From Ceratotherium simum simum (lineage: Eukaryota > Chordata > Mammalia > Perissodactyla > Rhinocerotidae): DNA of 64,000 nucleotides. The notes under the pieces were generated by a model. That model did not search any database. It saw only the letters and a list, made by a program, of their open reading frames with translations, and was not told the origin of the DNA. The first letter of the stretch is position 1, and each line of letters opens with the position of its first letter. The translations under genes were made by a program, and so were the position numbers. Shown here piece after piece: positions 36,967 to 50,384 of the stretch. The stretch spans positions 56,947,437 through 57,011,436 of the forward strand of contig NW_004454162.1 of assembly GCF_000283155.1 (NCBI RefSeq), given 5' to 3'.

Positions 36967-37799
36967 ATTATTAAAAACTCTTTGCCTTTCTCCAAGGTAA
37001 TTGGGCCAAACATAAAAATGCATGGGAGTTGGCTTTGAGCTGCCACTGTGTTCCCTGTTCTCTAGTATTGCACAGATTTTCCATTAGTTACTTTTTTAAA
37101 ACCTCAAACACTCTAAGTTACAGTACCCTGTTTTCAAGGGCTTACTTGATCCTGTTAACGTCAATGACTGGTGGGCAGGGCGTCTTCCTCTTACCATCCC
37201 CCCATTGACTTCAGGCGCTCTTTTAGGGTTTCTGAGTCTTTATCACTTTCAGTACAGCAGGTTTGTGTATAAACTTTAACTCCGGGGTGCCCTGCAAGCA
37301 CTATAGGATAGTGAAAAACCTCTCTGGGGAGAATATAGACGCAGCGTCAAGGAGGGTTTGAAATACTTGTTTTCCGTATCTGCAGTGGCATTCAGCTAAA
37401 GGAGGGATGAATCAGAATTCCAAAAGCTCTTCGTGTCTGCAACTCTATGCTGAATTGGACAAGGACAAATCTAACAGGGATAAATATAAAATCCTGCGCT
37501 GGGGTCTCAAAAACCAACTGTCCCAGGGCAGATGGGGAGGACAGCTTAACTGCAGCCCTTGTGAATGAGAGTTAGGGGTTTCAGGGGAAGTCAGAATACA
37601 GGGTGCTGTGACTTACAACTAAGCTCATTTGATCTGAGAATGTGGTTAAAGTTATGCATGACTGTTTTTTTGTTTTTAGGCAATAAACACATTTAGTTAT
37701 CTTACATAACTGGAATTCTAGAGGTGGGCAATTCCAGGTTAACAGCAGCTCAGAGGTGCCGCCAAAGACCCCATTTCTTTCCCCTCTGCCATCTTTTTA

Positions 37800-38035
37800 T
37801 TTTTTATTATTTTTTAAAGACTTTATCATTTTAGAGCAGCTTTAGGTTTACAATAAAATTGAGAGGAAGGTGTAGAGATTTCCCATATGTCCCCTACCCC
37901 AATACATGCAGAGCCTCCCCATCATCAACATCACTCACCAGAATGGTACTTTTTTTTTTTTTTACCAAGGATGAGCCTACATCGACACGTTATAATTGCC
38001 CACAGTCACCTCAGGGTACACTCTTGGTTGCTTGA
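37800..38035 (-). mobile_element. L1 3' fragment, antisense
   Basis: Has agagcagctttaggtttaca, aaattgagaggaaggtgtag, agatttcccatatgtcccct and ttgcccacagtcacctcagg, the antisense 3' region of an old L1. It contains a short T run at 37949-37963. Confidence 0.7.
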
Positions 38036-38884
38036 GTCTTTGATATCAGACCACCTTGAAGTGTTACGTTCACTCTGGAGGCCACATGTTCAGCAGGAGA
38101 GCATCTGAAACCACGTCATGCCGAGAATATTTGAAGGCACCTGAGGAGGTTTAGTGTGGAGAAGGAAGGACGTAGGTGGACTTCAGATATTTTAGAAGCT
38201 TAATCCATGTGGCTCCAGGGAAGGATGAGGGAGGTGAAGTTGTAGGCAGGTGGGTTTTGGTATAGTCTAAGAAGGAATTTTATGAAAAATAAGAGTTGTC
38301 CTGAAATAGCAAAAGGCTGTGCTGGGAGGTGTAATGACCCCTGGGAACCTCAAGAAAGTGCGTGTCTTCTTATTTAGGTTTCTGTGGGATTTACTTTCTG
38401 ATGACAGTACATTAAGATTTCTGGATTCATGAATAATATCTAGGTAAATGACAGCTCACAGTAGGAAGTAAAAAGGTAAATATCTGAAAAATGAACTTGT
38501 TGTCTACAAGACCTTCTCCTTTCCTGTGACAAAGCTGTGTTCAGAAAGGGTCTGTGTGAGTGTGACTGTTGGGGCCAGATCCCTGTGCCACATTCATCCT
38601 CTGTCCCCACCAACCAGATAGCCTATATGGCTGCCACATCAGAATCTCACTTGATGAAATTCAGAATGAATTGTCTAATAGCAGGAAAAAGTCTTTGCCA
38701 AAAACCATTTTCCAAAGGTTTGATGTGTTTTTCTTTTTAATGGCGCAGAGCGTGAGTTCTTTCCTAATGGCCTCAGCTACGTGTCTCCTAAGTAAGGAAA
38801 ATTACCCTCAGTACATACTAAGAAACAGTGGAATAAGGCAGCCAGGGAAACCTGTCTCTGATCGCTGCCCTGTGCCTCCTACAG

Positions 38885-39016
38885 AAGCTCCTGTCAGAGG
38901 AGAGGTTCGTGTCCATGGAAACGGACTCCGATGAGAAGCAGCTGCTCAATCAGATCCTGAACGCTGTGAAGGTGACGCCTGCGCTCCACGAAGACCTGCA
39001 GGTGGAAGTCATGAAG
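38885..39016 (+). CDS. ARFGEF3: ARFGEF3 coding exon (exon 4)
   Basis: This 132-bp exon has exactly 44 codons, phase 0 at both ends, with acceptor cctacag and donor gtcagt. It encodes a chain starting KLLSEERFVSMETDSDEKQ and ending HEDLQVEVMK. The Lys-Leu-Leu start continues the helix from exon 3, as in the LQKL motif of BIG1/BIG2. The acidic METDSDEK stretch is a loop typical of ARFGEF3. Compared with the human protein as I remember it, only one or two positions differ (Ala and His in the VTPALHEDL segment). There is no stop or frameshift. The exon is GC-richer than its flanks, as expected for coding DNA in this AT-rich intron context. Confidence 0.97.
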
Positions 39017-39984
39017 GTCAGTTGACGTGGCTGCAGTTTGCGTCACTGGGACAGGAGCAGACTCTGACCCCCAGCCCTCACTGTTATCTCGAAAATGCCT
39101 CTGCATTGTGATTGTGCTAGCATACCCGTCATTTGGAATATATGGTTATTATCCTGGCATATGATCCCCCAAAATTACCTTGATTGTTGAACAGAAAAGA
39201 CAACTAAGTAAAAAGGTATAATTTCAATACATCTGTAAGATTTAGGGCCTGATCCTGCATATCAAATGTTGCTAGGAAATGTTTTTATCACTTTTTGAGA
39301 GAATGTATGTGAGTAGTTCCAGCTTGGGGTAGATTTGATCATTCTGGGTATTCTGCCTGCCTGTATATGTCAAAACAAAGCAAAGACCTAATGATGTTTT
39401 GACAAATACTAAGGTTTTAGAATAGTCAGTTTAGGGAAAGGAAGACCATCCTTGGGAGCCCTATCAGAATCACATCTTTTTTTCATCTGCAAATTACGTG
39501 AACCTTATCTCCCGCATTCCAATTACCATCTCCCTTTTGGGGCGGTGTCTCTCCCTCCCCTTTCCCCTTTCCCACCTTAGAGAATCCCCATGATCAGGAA
39601 CCTCTTGTGCTGACACTGGAGTGTGTTGTATCCCGTGAGTGAACAGTGAGCTGGGCAGAAAAGGATGGAAATCTTTGCCCCCAAACAGCACCTTGGTCAG
39701 AATAACACAGCTGGAACCAACAAGCTGGCTTTTAATAATGCCGCCTGTCCATTTCCTCCCTGGAGGAACATGTGTAGAGAAACGTTTAAGAATAGTTGGT
39801 GTCATATAATGGTTGATTCCTTCCTGGAAATGCACTGAAGGATTTTTGTCCTGGGTAAGAGACTTCACTTCTCTGGGTTGCATTTTCTCCATTCATGAGA
39901 GGAAAGGTCGACCTCAGTCGTGACACTTCTTCAAGCCCTGGGCCTCCCCCGTTCCCGGTTGGCGGGTGATTCAGCGTCGTGATT

Positions 39985-40215
39985 CAGAGCTCAGACCTGA
40001 AGCCAGCGTGTCTGGGTGTGAATACTTGCTCTCTTCCTGGTTGGATGTCCTTGGACAGATTCCTTGGCCACTCTGTGTCTTGGTCTCCTCGTCTCTAAAA
40101 TGGGGGAAATAGTAGCACCTGCCCAGTAGGATTGTTGTGAGGAAGAGATAAGGTGATGTTTGTCAAGAACTTAGCACAGTGCCTGGCACAAAGCAAGTGC
40201 TATAGAAGTGTTATA
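39985..40215 (+). repeat. MIR SINE
   Basis: Near full-length sense MIR: ggttggatgtccttggacag, tctctaaaatgggggaaata, gcacagtgcctggcacaaag, agtgctatagaagtgttata. Confidence 0.85.
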
Positions 40216-41578
40216 TGTTACTCCTCCTCCTCCTCCTGCTTCTGCCAGTACCACCTGCCGCTACTGAGCCATCATCTCAGGGGGTGGGTCTAGGAATATT
40301 CTCAGACACAGTAAACATCAAGAATCCCTGAGGTGGCTGCTCGTTAAGATCTCATTCGTCTTTAACTCTCCTTGATTCTGGATGTACGGTTTGCCTGATC
40401 CTTTGACATACATTTGGCAGCTGTGCTTTCATAGGAACCGAAGAGTAACCGTCTAGACTTGTTTACTTCCCCACCACCTCTGTGTCGCCGTTGAGGAGGA
40501 GACAAGGCCACCTGCCATGTTCATCGCTTTTCTGACTCCCAAGTCTAGTCTGTGAGTCCTTCTTCTCCTAGTAGGTCTCCACATGCTGGAGAGGGAGCTC
40601 TGGTGTCCCACTAAGAGACACACCTCACAGATTTCATATTATTGTGGAAATTCTCCCAGGAATACAGCTTTTTGTGGAATACAGGAATTTGCATTAAAAA
40701 TTAAAATGAGAAAGTATCTATTCTTCTAGGAGCTATGGAAAGAAGGATGTTTAATGGTTATATCAACAATAACACCTGTTCTGAAAACTTACACTTGCTT
40801 TCTAATTCTGCGCGGCAGTGCCTTCTGCTCGCCTTGCTCAGGACAGGAGTTGGCACATGTTTGCTCTGCTGGAGATGCTGGAAGGCCTGTCTTAATGGAC
40901 TTCCTGCTGACGCCACAGTGGACCATGGTCTTTGTAGTTAATGTCTGGGAGGAAATCAGACCTTGTCAGAAAGAGAAAAACAACAATCTGGGCTGCCATT
41001 CTTTACAGTTAGATTTCCAAAATGCTTAAAAAGATAAGGGCCTTTGCTACATGCTATCATTGTTAACTAAGCATTGGAATTGGGAACAAGCATTTCAATT
41101 CACAACAAACCTAGCCTAAGCTAATTTTTTTGTAGTATACTTTTAGTTTAGATGAACGTTTTTAGCCAAGCAGCTAGAAAATTAATGATGCAATCACTAC
41201 TTTAGCATGATATTATTATTAGCATCAATTCAACTTCAGAGACGGTGGTCTGACTGTGATGGCACGAGTGAGGGCTCCGGGCTCATTTCCGATTTCTGAG
41301 GTTTAAGTTACTTCTTTGGTATAAAGTTAGCCAAATTATAGCATTTGTGGTTTAGAAATAATAAGTGTTACACCCTTTCTCTATGCGTGAGGAATTTCTG
41401 TACCAACTTCAGTCATCTTCAGAAGCCTGTTCAATTTTATCTGGTAATTCTGAAATACTGAAAATGACCCGGGCATAAATTCTTAGATATCTAAGTCCTT
41501 GTTTTGCTAATGTCATTACCACATTAAAATGCTTTTACCACTTGTTCTCCCAAAAATTATATGAAAAAAAAAGAGAGA

Positions 41579-41772
41579 GGGGGCCCACCCCAGGGGCATA
41601 GTGGTTAAGTTCTTGCTCTCTTCTTCGGCAGCCCAGAGTTCGTGGGTTCAGATCCCAGGCGCAGACCTACACACCGCTTATCAAGCCATACTGTGGCAGG
41701 TGTCCCACATATAAAATAGAGGAAGATGGGCACAGATGTTAGCTCAGGGCCAATCTTCCTCAGCAAAAAAAA
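41579..41772 (+). mobile_element. ERE-type SINE
   Basis: Starts gggggcccaccccaggggca, with tggttaagttcttgctctct, tcaagccatactgtggcagg and agaggaagatgggcacagat. Flanked by gagaga-rich low-complexity sequence, so the target duplication cannot be read. Confidence 0.88.
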
Positions 41773-43029
41773 GAAGAGAGAGAGAAAGAGAATTGGATGA
41801 GTCCTCAGGGGAAAGACTGGATTCCATTACATGTGAAGGTATATTAATTTATTCTTGGTGCTTCTCCATAACTCATTCTGATAATAAATTATCTAAGCCA
41901 GATATTTGCTGTAAAAATCCTCCAGTCATTTTATATAAATATTTTATTGGTACAGAAAATCTTTTAAAATGAGATATGGTAGGCATTTTCAAATACCAGT
42001 CTGAGTATACTATTCAGGAGAGATAAAGCCACACCATGCAGTTTTTATGTCTTTCCAACCGTAGCATAGTACATTTTTATAACAAATCCTAGGTGCTATT
42101 TTTAAAAAAGCTCTATCATGCATTTTACTTACATATTGCTATCTACTAGTGTTTATAAACACAAGAAATTGAACCATGTCACTCACACTCTTAAGATGTC
42201 TAGCGATTGTATTAAATTCCTGGAGAGAAAATAATATGCTTTCCTCGCTTAGAATTTCCTTAAGATTAAACAGGAGCTAACTAATAATGAAACCCAAGAG
42301 TCTAATGGTACTGTTCTCATTTAGAAAGAAGGCTCTAGACTTTCAATTGGAGGGTTAAAAAAAAAATCAGTGATACTTGCTTCTGACAGATTAGAGAGGA
42401 ATGAAGTTGGATCACTTAGTTTAGAAACTGCTTTACATCTGTTTCACTATCTAACAGGAGGGGAGAAAAAGTAGGCTTGATTTATTGAAATGGCCATGGA
42501 GTCCAAATAAAAATTTTATAGCTTGAGCAAATAAAGTGTCAGATTGAAGAGAATCAGAAAGAAGGATTCTCTGAAGATACATTACCTTTGAAATGGATTA
42601 GCAGACGGCAGGGAGCTACTCAATATTTAGGTTAAATACCTGTCCGCTTGGTAACGTTGTCCCGTGCTGTGAGCCGTGCAGACTTAACAGGAGCCAGGTA
42701 CATGACTAATGACATCTCTGACTAGAGCAATTAGGACTCTTTTTCCCCCTCCGTCTGGTGGATAACCTCTAGTGAAGTTATGAACCGGTATAGCTGGCTG
42801 AGTCTTCAAAGAGTGAAGGGGATTACTGGCCTTCTGCCTCTGTAAGTGTGTCAGAGATGAGAGCATTCTATCTGGGGAGGGCAGGCCGGCTTTGATGGGG
42901 AATGATATGATACCGGATGCTGAGAAAGCATCTGATGAGTATTCTCTTATCGGATGCCTTATTTTATGTGCATCTTTAGGTAGCAGATGTGAATATGAGT
43001 GGAGTACTTTACATTTTCAAGGGAGAAGT

Positions 43030-43300
43030 GACAAAGGCTAATTATTTAACCTGTATTATGCATCAGACACTCTGGTGAGTACTTTCCAATTGTACTCAGA
43101 TCACACACCCAGTGAAGTGGCAGGCCCAGTGTTTGAACTGTGATTCAGCCTGGGGCCAAACCTGTGCTCTGAAGCAGAATGTCCTAAAAGACATGTAGGT
43201 GGTCGCCATTACTGTCCCCATTTTATAGATGGTTGAACAGAAGTCACAGGCTAGGAAGGGGCAAAGCTAGGAGGGGCTCAGAGTACGTATTCCTTCTCTG
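43030..43300 (-). repeat. MIR-like fragments
   Basis: Antisense MIR-like order: attatgcatcagacactctg, gtccccattttatagatggt, then gcaggcccagtgtttgaact. Parts are rearranged or diverged, so it may be two copies. Confidence 0.4.
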
Positions 43301-43371
43301 GTCCGTGAGCTAGATTCACATGTGAAGAAAGAATTCAGGTCTCTTCCCCACCAAATTACTAATGGCTCTGT

Positions 43372-43372
<1 letters not shown>

Positions 43373-43412
<40 letters not shown>
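43373..43412. repeat. (GT)20 microsatellite
   Basis: Forty uninterrupted bases of gt. Likely length-polymorphic. Confidence 0.98.
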
Positions 43413-43413
<1 letters not shown>

Positions 43414-44519
43414 AGATGGGTTGGGGGAAAGGAAAGAGAATATCATTTACTGTTGAGGTGTTTTTATGTTTTATAACAAAAGCCAAGCAAATGTTGTCAG
43501 AAAATACAAAGCTGAGTGACTCATGGAAGAAGAGTCTCCTCTCTGTGGGCTGGTGGACCTGAGCTTCGGGGAGCCCATCAGAACTCGGATCTTACGATGA
43601 GAAGGAGAGGGTGCTTTTGAATTCTGTGCCAGCGTGCAGTCAGCGCCTGGGTTGGGGAAAAAGAACAGGCCAAGTGGAAGGACTATTTTCAAATCCCCTC
43701 TCACTCATGCTTTAATGGCAGAGTCTCATTTGGGGCCATTTATCTAGATGGTTAGTTTTGATGTTCATAACTGTGCACTTGTCTTTCTGGAGTGGCTTCT
43801 GAAAGGAATGATCATTAGTGAAGTTTGAGGGGAAATGGATAAAAAGCCTTGCCTTCTCATAACAAGGTGAAATCCCTTCTTAGCCTTAAGCGCTGAGACA
43901 CTTTAGACGATTTGCAGCAATCTCTAGCATTAAGGAAAAATCCAGTGTTCAATGAAAAATGTTTAATTTCTGAACCTACTTGTGGGAGGTTGATCTGATG
44001 TGCTTACAAGCATGTGATTTCTGCGATTAATGCAGGGAAGTGTCTGAAATACGTGCTTCTGCTAAGTAAACGGTTCTCAGACAGCCCTCCCTCTTCGTGC
44101 TGCTGAGATCCACTGATGATGGTCTTCTTCTACTTTGTACACACATTGATAAGGTTCTTACTGTGTTTTTCTGCCATGCTTCTACTTTGGTATGACTGTA
44201 TTAGACAGACATTAAAAGTATATGAAAAAGTAAGGAGCTGACATTGAAAACTTAGAATTGTGACTTTCATTTTTAAATAGTTTATGCACTATTTTTTGAG
44301 ATGAAGAGATTCTCGTATTATCTATTAATTTCTTTTTTTGAGCACCACCATTTCCAAGTGCCATGCCATTTGAATACGTTTGAGAACAACTCTGCTATGT
44401 GTTTTAAACCTTTTCCCCATTATTGTCATTAAGCAAGTACAAATGTTTTTAGAACATCCTCAGTATTTACTGTGGATGTTATAGAGTTCCTAGTAGAGTG
44501 GGGACAGCCTGCAATTTTT

Positions 44520-44840
44520 CAATCATTGATTCAGCAAATACTTGACTGCTTCTTGTGTGCCAGGCACTGTGCTGGGTACAGAAGATCCGTGGTGAAGAAA
44601 ACGAAATCAAAACCAAACAAAAACAGAATCTTCATCTGTTTGGAGGCTAGTGATGGAGATAGAAATCAATGAAATACAAAAATACACGTAAACTGTGATA
44701 AATGCAATGAAATAAAAATCCAGGAAGCTAAAAGAATATTTATAATCAAGCATGATGGAGGGTAGACAAAGAGGAGGACAGAGGAGGCTAGTCTCAAGAA
44801 GCAACATTTAAAGTGAGTAAGATTTAAAGCATAGGAATCA
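44520..44840. repeat. Medium-reiterated interspersed repeat, family not named
   Basis: Starts ttgattcagcaaatacttga, then gtgtgccaggcactgtgctg and aatcaatgaaatacaaaaat, followed by a purine-rich stretch. Related but shorter pieces may lie at 15890-15970, 47490-48100 and 55150-55460. Confidence 0.4.
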
Positions 44841-46164
44841 GACAGGCAAGGAAGAAAAGATTGCTGTATTAGGATTCGTTTCAGCTAAAATAAGGTAGAC
44901 GTTTATTTTTATTTTGCATGAACTTGAGTCAGTATTGGCTGAACCACATTCTCAGAGACCCTTGGTTCATGGATTTGTTTCTCCACCTTGTGGTCCACAA
45001 TGGCGCCCCATCCCCAGCCCACACGTCTGCATTTCAGCCAACTGGCAGGAGAAGGGTAAAGGACACTTCTGCTTACATCCCGTTGGCCAGAACTCAGTCA
45101 TATGGCAACACTCAGTTGTAAGGAAGGCTGGGAAGTGTAGTCTTTATTTTGGGCAACCATGTGCCCAGAGTTCTGCTCTTGAAAAGGGAAGGAATTGTGT
45201 TGAGAGATCTGGCAGTCTGCCACAGTCACTTATCACATGAGAATCACAGTCTGGCTTGTTTTCCCCCAGCCAGAGGCAGCTGGCACATCATCCCTTCTGC
45301 CACCTCCTGCTCTTTTTTTACTGCACTTTTCTCTGAGGGAAGGGATGACAATGCATAGGTGAGGTTAGCTAGGGTCCAATGGACTGCCTGCAGTGGCCTA
45401 TTGTAATCTCTCCAATTGATCAATCCTAAACTCTTGACTTAGGCATGACTGGAAAATTTCACTAGTTAGTAAGTGAAAACTAATTACATATTAGTATTGT
45501 TTTTATCCCTTTGGTTGCCTGGCAGAGCATCTGGCACATGGCTTACAAATTGCTTGTTAATTTGGTTATTGACTAATGGCGAGGAGAAGGAAACACATGT
45601 GGTAGTTTTCAGTGGCCCAACAGGATAAATGACAAACAGAAGAAACGAAAGTGGTGATTATAGATAGTAATCTGTGTGAGTTCGAGATGAGAAAGATCGA
45701 CACAGATTCGCACCTTGGAATTGACGTGCACTCACACATCGTCAGGTCCTTCTTTCTAAAGGTAGATTGAAGTTGGAGTGGCTCAGATGCTTAGCTGGGC
45801 TCACACAGTTGTTGGTAGCAGAACTGCTTTTTCAGCCTGTTATACTTTTCTGGAAGGGCTCTGTAGCATGGCTAGGAGTTGGTCTGGTCTTGGGTGTGTG
45901 GTTTTGGATAGGTGGAGAGGAAGACTTTCCATACCTGTGTTTGAGTTTACTGCAAGGTCAGTGTGCGTAATATGGCTTCTGAAAAATAGGAAAACGTAAC
46001 GAGGGACGAGGAATCACTTACAGTAGATAGGCCTTCACTGGGCAACCTGCAGTGGCCAGTGTGTCTGTGAGAGGGGCAGAATGGCCTGATGTACCTGTCC
46101 TGTGGAACAGTCAGTGGACTCTTGTTTGTAAACTTCTCATTCCTTTTGTTCTTTCATAGTATCT

Positions 46165-46355
46165 GGTAGCACAGCTTCTGGTCCTAGAATGCCTGGTGAT
46201 CTTGGGAAAGTTACTTCATTTATCTGTGCCTCAATTTTCTGATCTGTAAAATGTGAATAATAATGACACATAGCTCCTAGGGTTGTAGTGAGTCTTAAAT
46301 GAGTTAATATAAAAGAAGTGCTTAGAATAATGCATGGCACAGGGTCAGTGTTAGC
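46165..46355 (+). repeat. MIR SINE
   Basis: Sense MIR: tgatcttgggaaagttactt, tgatctgtaaaatgtgaata, gtcttaaatgagttaatata, cttagaataatgcatggcac. Confidence 0.85.
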
Positions 46356-46459
46356 TTTCATTTTTGTTACAGGTATTAGAAAAAAAATATGTGTAGCATA
46401 GTAATAAAATGAACACCTCTGAACTCACTTAAATTATGAACCAGAACATTAGAAATACC

Positions 46460-46714
46460 GGGGCCAGCCCAGTGGTGCAGCAGTTAATTTCGCACGTTCT
46501 GCTTTGATGGCCCAGGGTTCTTCGGTCCGGATCCTGGGCGCGGACCTAGTCACTGCTCATCAAGCCACGCTGAGGCAGCGTCCCATATAGAAGAGCTACA
46601 ACTCTACAACTATGATACACAACTATGTACTGGGGCTTTGGGGAGAAAAAAGAAAAAGAGGAAGATGGGCAAGAGATGTTAGCGCAGAGCCAATCTTCCT
46701 CAAAAAAAAAAAAA
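46460..46714 (+). mobile_element. ERE-type SINE, long form
   Basis: Starts ggggccagcccagtggtgca. It includes the tacaactatgatacacaact/actggggctttggggag insert shared with the copies at 17345 and 51829. Ends in a 13-A tail. No target duplication recognised. Confidence 0.9.
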
Positions 46715-48269
46715 CAACTACCACTGTTTTATGAGTTTCTTCTTATCTCTTTTTCTTCCTCTGTAGCCCCATCCATTCAGCCTGTAACAGGGTAATTTTC
46801 TTTTATAGTAATGGAAAAGAAGAGTGTGTGTTTCCTCATATATATTTCTGATTCCTGAAAAAGGACCTCATCAGATTTACTACTGTTGAATTGTAGCTCT
46901 CTTGCTTAAAAGAGGAATTTTGTAAATTATATCAGTTATCCACCTCGATATATTTAGGGTCCTAGCCATTAGCCATGATTCCACGGTCTGCAGAAAACAC
47001 CCCACTATTTATCTGTGCCAATCAGTATCTCTTCCATCCTACTGGGCAGAGTTCATGTGATTTGGGTATTCTAGAAGAGCCTTGTAATTATTAAATGTTT
47101 AACATGGAGAATCAAGTTGGCGTTGGCCCTTTATAAGCTCTGTCCTGCGGGGCCTGATGGGTCACGTCTGTAAGCATTGGCTGTGAATTGTCAGAAGCCT
47201 CATGTGTATGTGGACAGACTGTCGAGATCAGGCACCCATTCCAGGGAGACTCTGAGAGGGGAAGAGAGAAGAGGAGTAAGGGTGTTATCTGGAACATTCT
47301 GATGAAATGTACTTCTTAAAAATCTAGCTGTGCGATTAGGTCAAAATAAATTAGTTACCGGTTAAACGAGAAAAGATAATTCATTGATTTTTAAATTTGT
47401 TTTCTTTTAGACTTTATTTCATTGGTTGTGGATATATTTTTATTACCAACAATATATAAAACATTGTGGGATTAAAAGCAAAACATTCAAAGACAGGGTT
47501 TATAATCTAATAGGAAAGAGATACAGATGGACACAGTTACCATAATTCAAGGTAGTTGCGTGTGTTGTAGCAGAAGGAAAGTTCGGTGGGAAAAGTCAGA
47601 AAGAGAAACCACGTTCAGCTGGGCAGATCAGCATTTCAAGGAGGGGATGCTGTTTGAGTGGGACTTAGAGAGGTGTTTGGAGTTCAGATCATTATATTGG
47701 GAGGGAGGGCCTTCTGGGTGGAGAAGAGAAGGCCTGGAGACGGAGAAGCACAGGTGTAAACTGGGCTTAGTGAGGGGTAGTCGACAAGCAGCCTGGAGGG
47801 GAGGCTGAAGCAGATTCTAAGGGGCCTGGTCGGAGGAAGCATTTGGGACTCAGTGGAGGTCGGGTGCCCTCAGAGGAGGCAGGAGAGTGACGTGTTCAGA
47901 GCTGGGGGTTGGGTGTTGAAGGGGGTGGGGGGCAGGGTTTTGCAGGAAGCTCTGGGAATTAGCAGAACCAAGGCAGAAGCACTGGTGAAATGGCTTATTG
48001 TGAGAGCCCAAGCAAGAGGTCCCAAGGACTTAAGCCAGGTTGGTGGCAGTAGGAGGGGTCCCCTGCAGCTGAGTGCACTGAGCTGATGCGCAGAGAGAGG
48101 ACTGGGAGTAGCTGGTGACTGGTACTGGCTTAGGCGGTAAGCAGGTGAGGAGGGAAAGTCTAGGGTGATTACAGGGCTGGAGCCACAGCTTCTGGCTGAA
48201 TGATGGGTTATCAGGGGCTAACTTAGGAGAGAGAGAGTTCATATTGTCAGAGATCAAAGAATTATAATC

Positions 48270-48520
48270 TTTTAAGAGAATAATTTAAAGAAATATAAGT
48301 TGTTTAACATTACAGACTTTCCGAAATAGAAAAAGTTAATTGTAAACCCCTTCACCATGACTGGTTTTTGTATATTCATTTCTAATCATGTCTATGTGCT
48401 TACAGTTATAGTCATCGTGCATATGGGATTTTATTTGTTGCTTTTCACTTAACTTTAGATTATAAGCATTTCCCACATGGCTGTATTTGTTCCCTTAAGG
48501 ATAATTATAATGGTTGCACA
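48270..48520. repeat. Old AT-rich interspersed repeat, same family as at 2905
   Basis: Has tgtgcttacagttatagtca, tttgttgcttttcacttaac and gattataagcatttcccaca in the family order. Confidence 0.5.
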
Positions 48521-49035
48521 ACTAAGAATTTTAGAGCAGGAAGAAATTGTTAGCTGTTTACCATAGTAGAGACTTAGTGTGGTTGACATGATTTTCATGA
48601 AATTGCATATATTCATTTGTGATGTTTATAAGCTGAAAGTTGGGAGAAATGTTGACTCTAGAAATAGATTCGTGAGGCCTCTGGTTACAGGTAAGAGTTA
48701 CAAGAGTTTGCTGAGGGAGAGAGTTTTGAGGGAGGAGAAAATAAGAACGATTCACTTATTTGTTCAAGGGAATTACCTCAGTACATTATAATTTAATGTT
48801 GATATGTTTTTTTCTACAGATATCACTGGTACAGTATTTACTAGAATTAGGTGCTAAGGGCACATCTGATGAATATCAGTGTATTTCACATTTATTGCTG
48901 ATGGCAACAAATAAAGCCAGAAAAAAACCTGAGACATGACCTGATAAGTGATTTGAAACAGTTTCCAAACTGGGGATTCAGAGGTCTAGAAAAATCTTCT
49001 GTTGACTAAAAAAATCTCTCAGAATAGCTATTTGC

Positions 49036-49230
49036 CAGAATTTGGGCAGGTTGAGCCCATTTGGCACTGTCTAGGGACATTTTTGGTAGTCACAACTGGA
49101 TGAGGGAGTGCCACTACCCTCTAGAGGGTAGAGGCCAGGGATGCTGCTAAACATCTATAGTGCACAGGACAGCCCCCCAAAAAGAATTATTAGGCCCAAA
49201 ATGTCAATAGTGCTGAGGTTGAGAAACTTG
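49036..49230 (+). mobile_element. MER20 non-autonomous hAT-Charlie transposon
   Basis: About 195 bp with tttggcactgtctagggaca, ttttggtagtcacaactgga, agaggccagggatgctgcta, aaatgtcaatagtgctgagg and ending ggttgagaaac. Called from the recalled consensus. MER20 copies are known to have been co-opted as enhancers in some placental mammals, but nothing here shows that this copy is active. Confidence 0.85.
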
Positions 49231-50384
49231 CATCAAAATAAGAAAAAAATGCTTATCTTTGGCACCCACGTTTTAAGTTTAGATGATAAGAAGATGTCTG
49301 AAATTCTGTGTTTACTTTGTGAACCCACCCCCTCACCCTAAAGATACACCTTCTGCTGTCTTCAGAAGACCGAGCCTGCCTTGTTGTCTGCACAACAGAC
49401 AGTTCAACAGAGCTAGACCAGGAGGGAAGGAGTCTGTCTGCATCTCCCGGCCGAGGTGCGCTTTCAGCGGTTCACGTTCCACCAGGCTGCACTCGCAGGC
49501 GCTGGGCAAGCCCTGCACCCGTGGAAAGGCGTTTGGTGTCTCCATATTCCCCTCCTCATCACTGAATTTTCTGTCCTCGTTTTTGCTGAATTTGAGAGAG
49601 TGAAAAAAGAACTTGGAGGCTTCTAAAGAGAGAAAGTATGCAATTACTTTTAATTTTATGAAGTTTCAAGCCAATATACATGAGAGGCCAGAAGGAAATG
49701 TGCGTTAAGTAACAAAGCTAAATTTTCAGACAGAACTAGAGCTGAGGTGTGAAATGCACCTGGCATTAAGGATTTGGGGGGAGTCTGCCCCTCTCCATGC
49801 ACCAGGGGACAAGGCCTTCTGTGGCTGTTCTCACATTTTAGTTACTTTTTTGAGCTAGAATAGATTATTTCGTTTGGTTCGATTTATAAATAACATCTGG
49901 TCTTTGGAAAAATCAAACTACAATCACTTCAAGAAGCACTCGTGTAAATTAAGATAATTTTAGTAGTTTAAGAAAGAGGAGAAGAAGAATTCCCTGTTCA
50001 TTCAATACGCCCCCATGTCCTTGGTGTGCCTGAGGGCAGGTTGACTCCCTAGATCAGCTCACCTCTTGATGGTACATTGTCTTCTTCCATGGGTTTAATT
50101 TATTGATTGTGTGTGTGATAACACATGAAGTTTAGAGATTCATGAAAAGATGAAGATGGCATTACAGTGGGTGTACTGTGTGTAGACACTGATATGCTTT
50201 CCCGAGCACAGTGCATTTTCCCAGTCACAGTTCTCATCACAGCTTATTGTAACCCCTTATTTTATGACTTCTTCAAAACCAGATGTCAGCTCTTCAAGAT
50301 CAGAGATCAGGATGTCTTTTTGTTCAATGCTGCCCACCCAGCACCTAGCACTGTTACTGAATACATACCCAGGTTCCTTACCCG

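Larger units (their letters stand above)
36327..38884 (+). other. ARFGEF3: ARFGEF3 intron 3 (2.6 kb)
   Basis: A phase 0 intron from gtatgg to cctacag. It contains a Tigger-like element (36349-36582), a full-length ERE (36722-36966) and an L1 3' fragment (37800-38035). The 800 bases between the ERE and the L1 piece, and the last 850 bases before exon 4, show nothing further that I can name. Confidence 0.9.
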
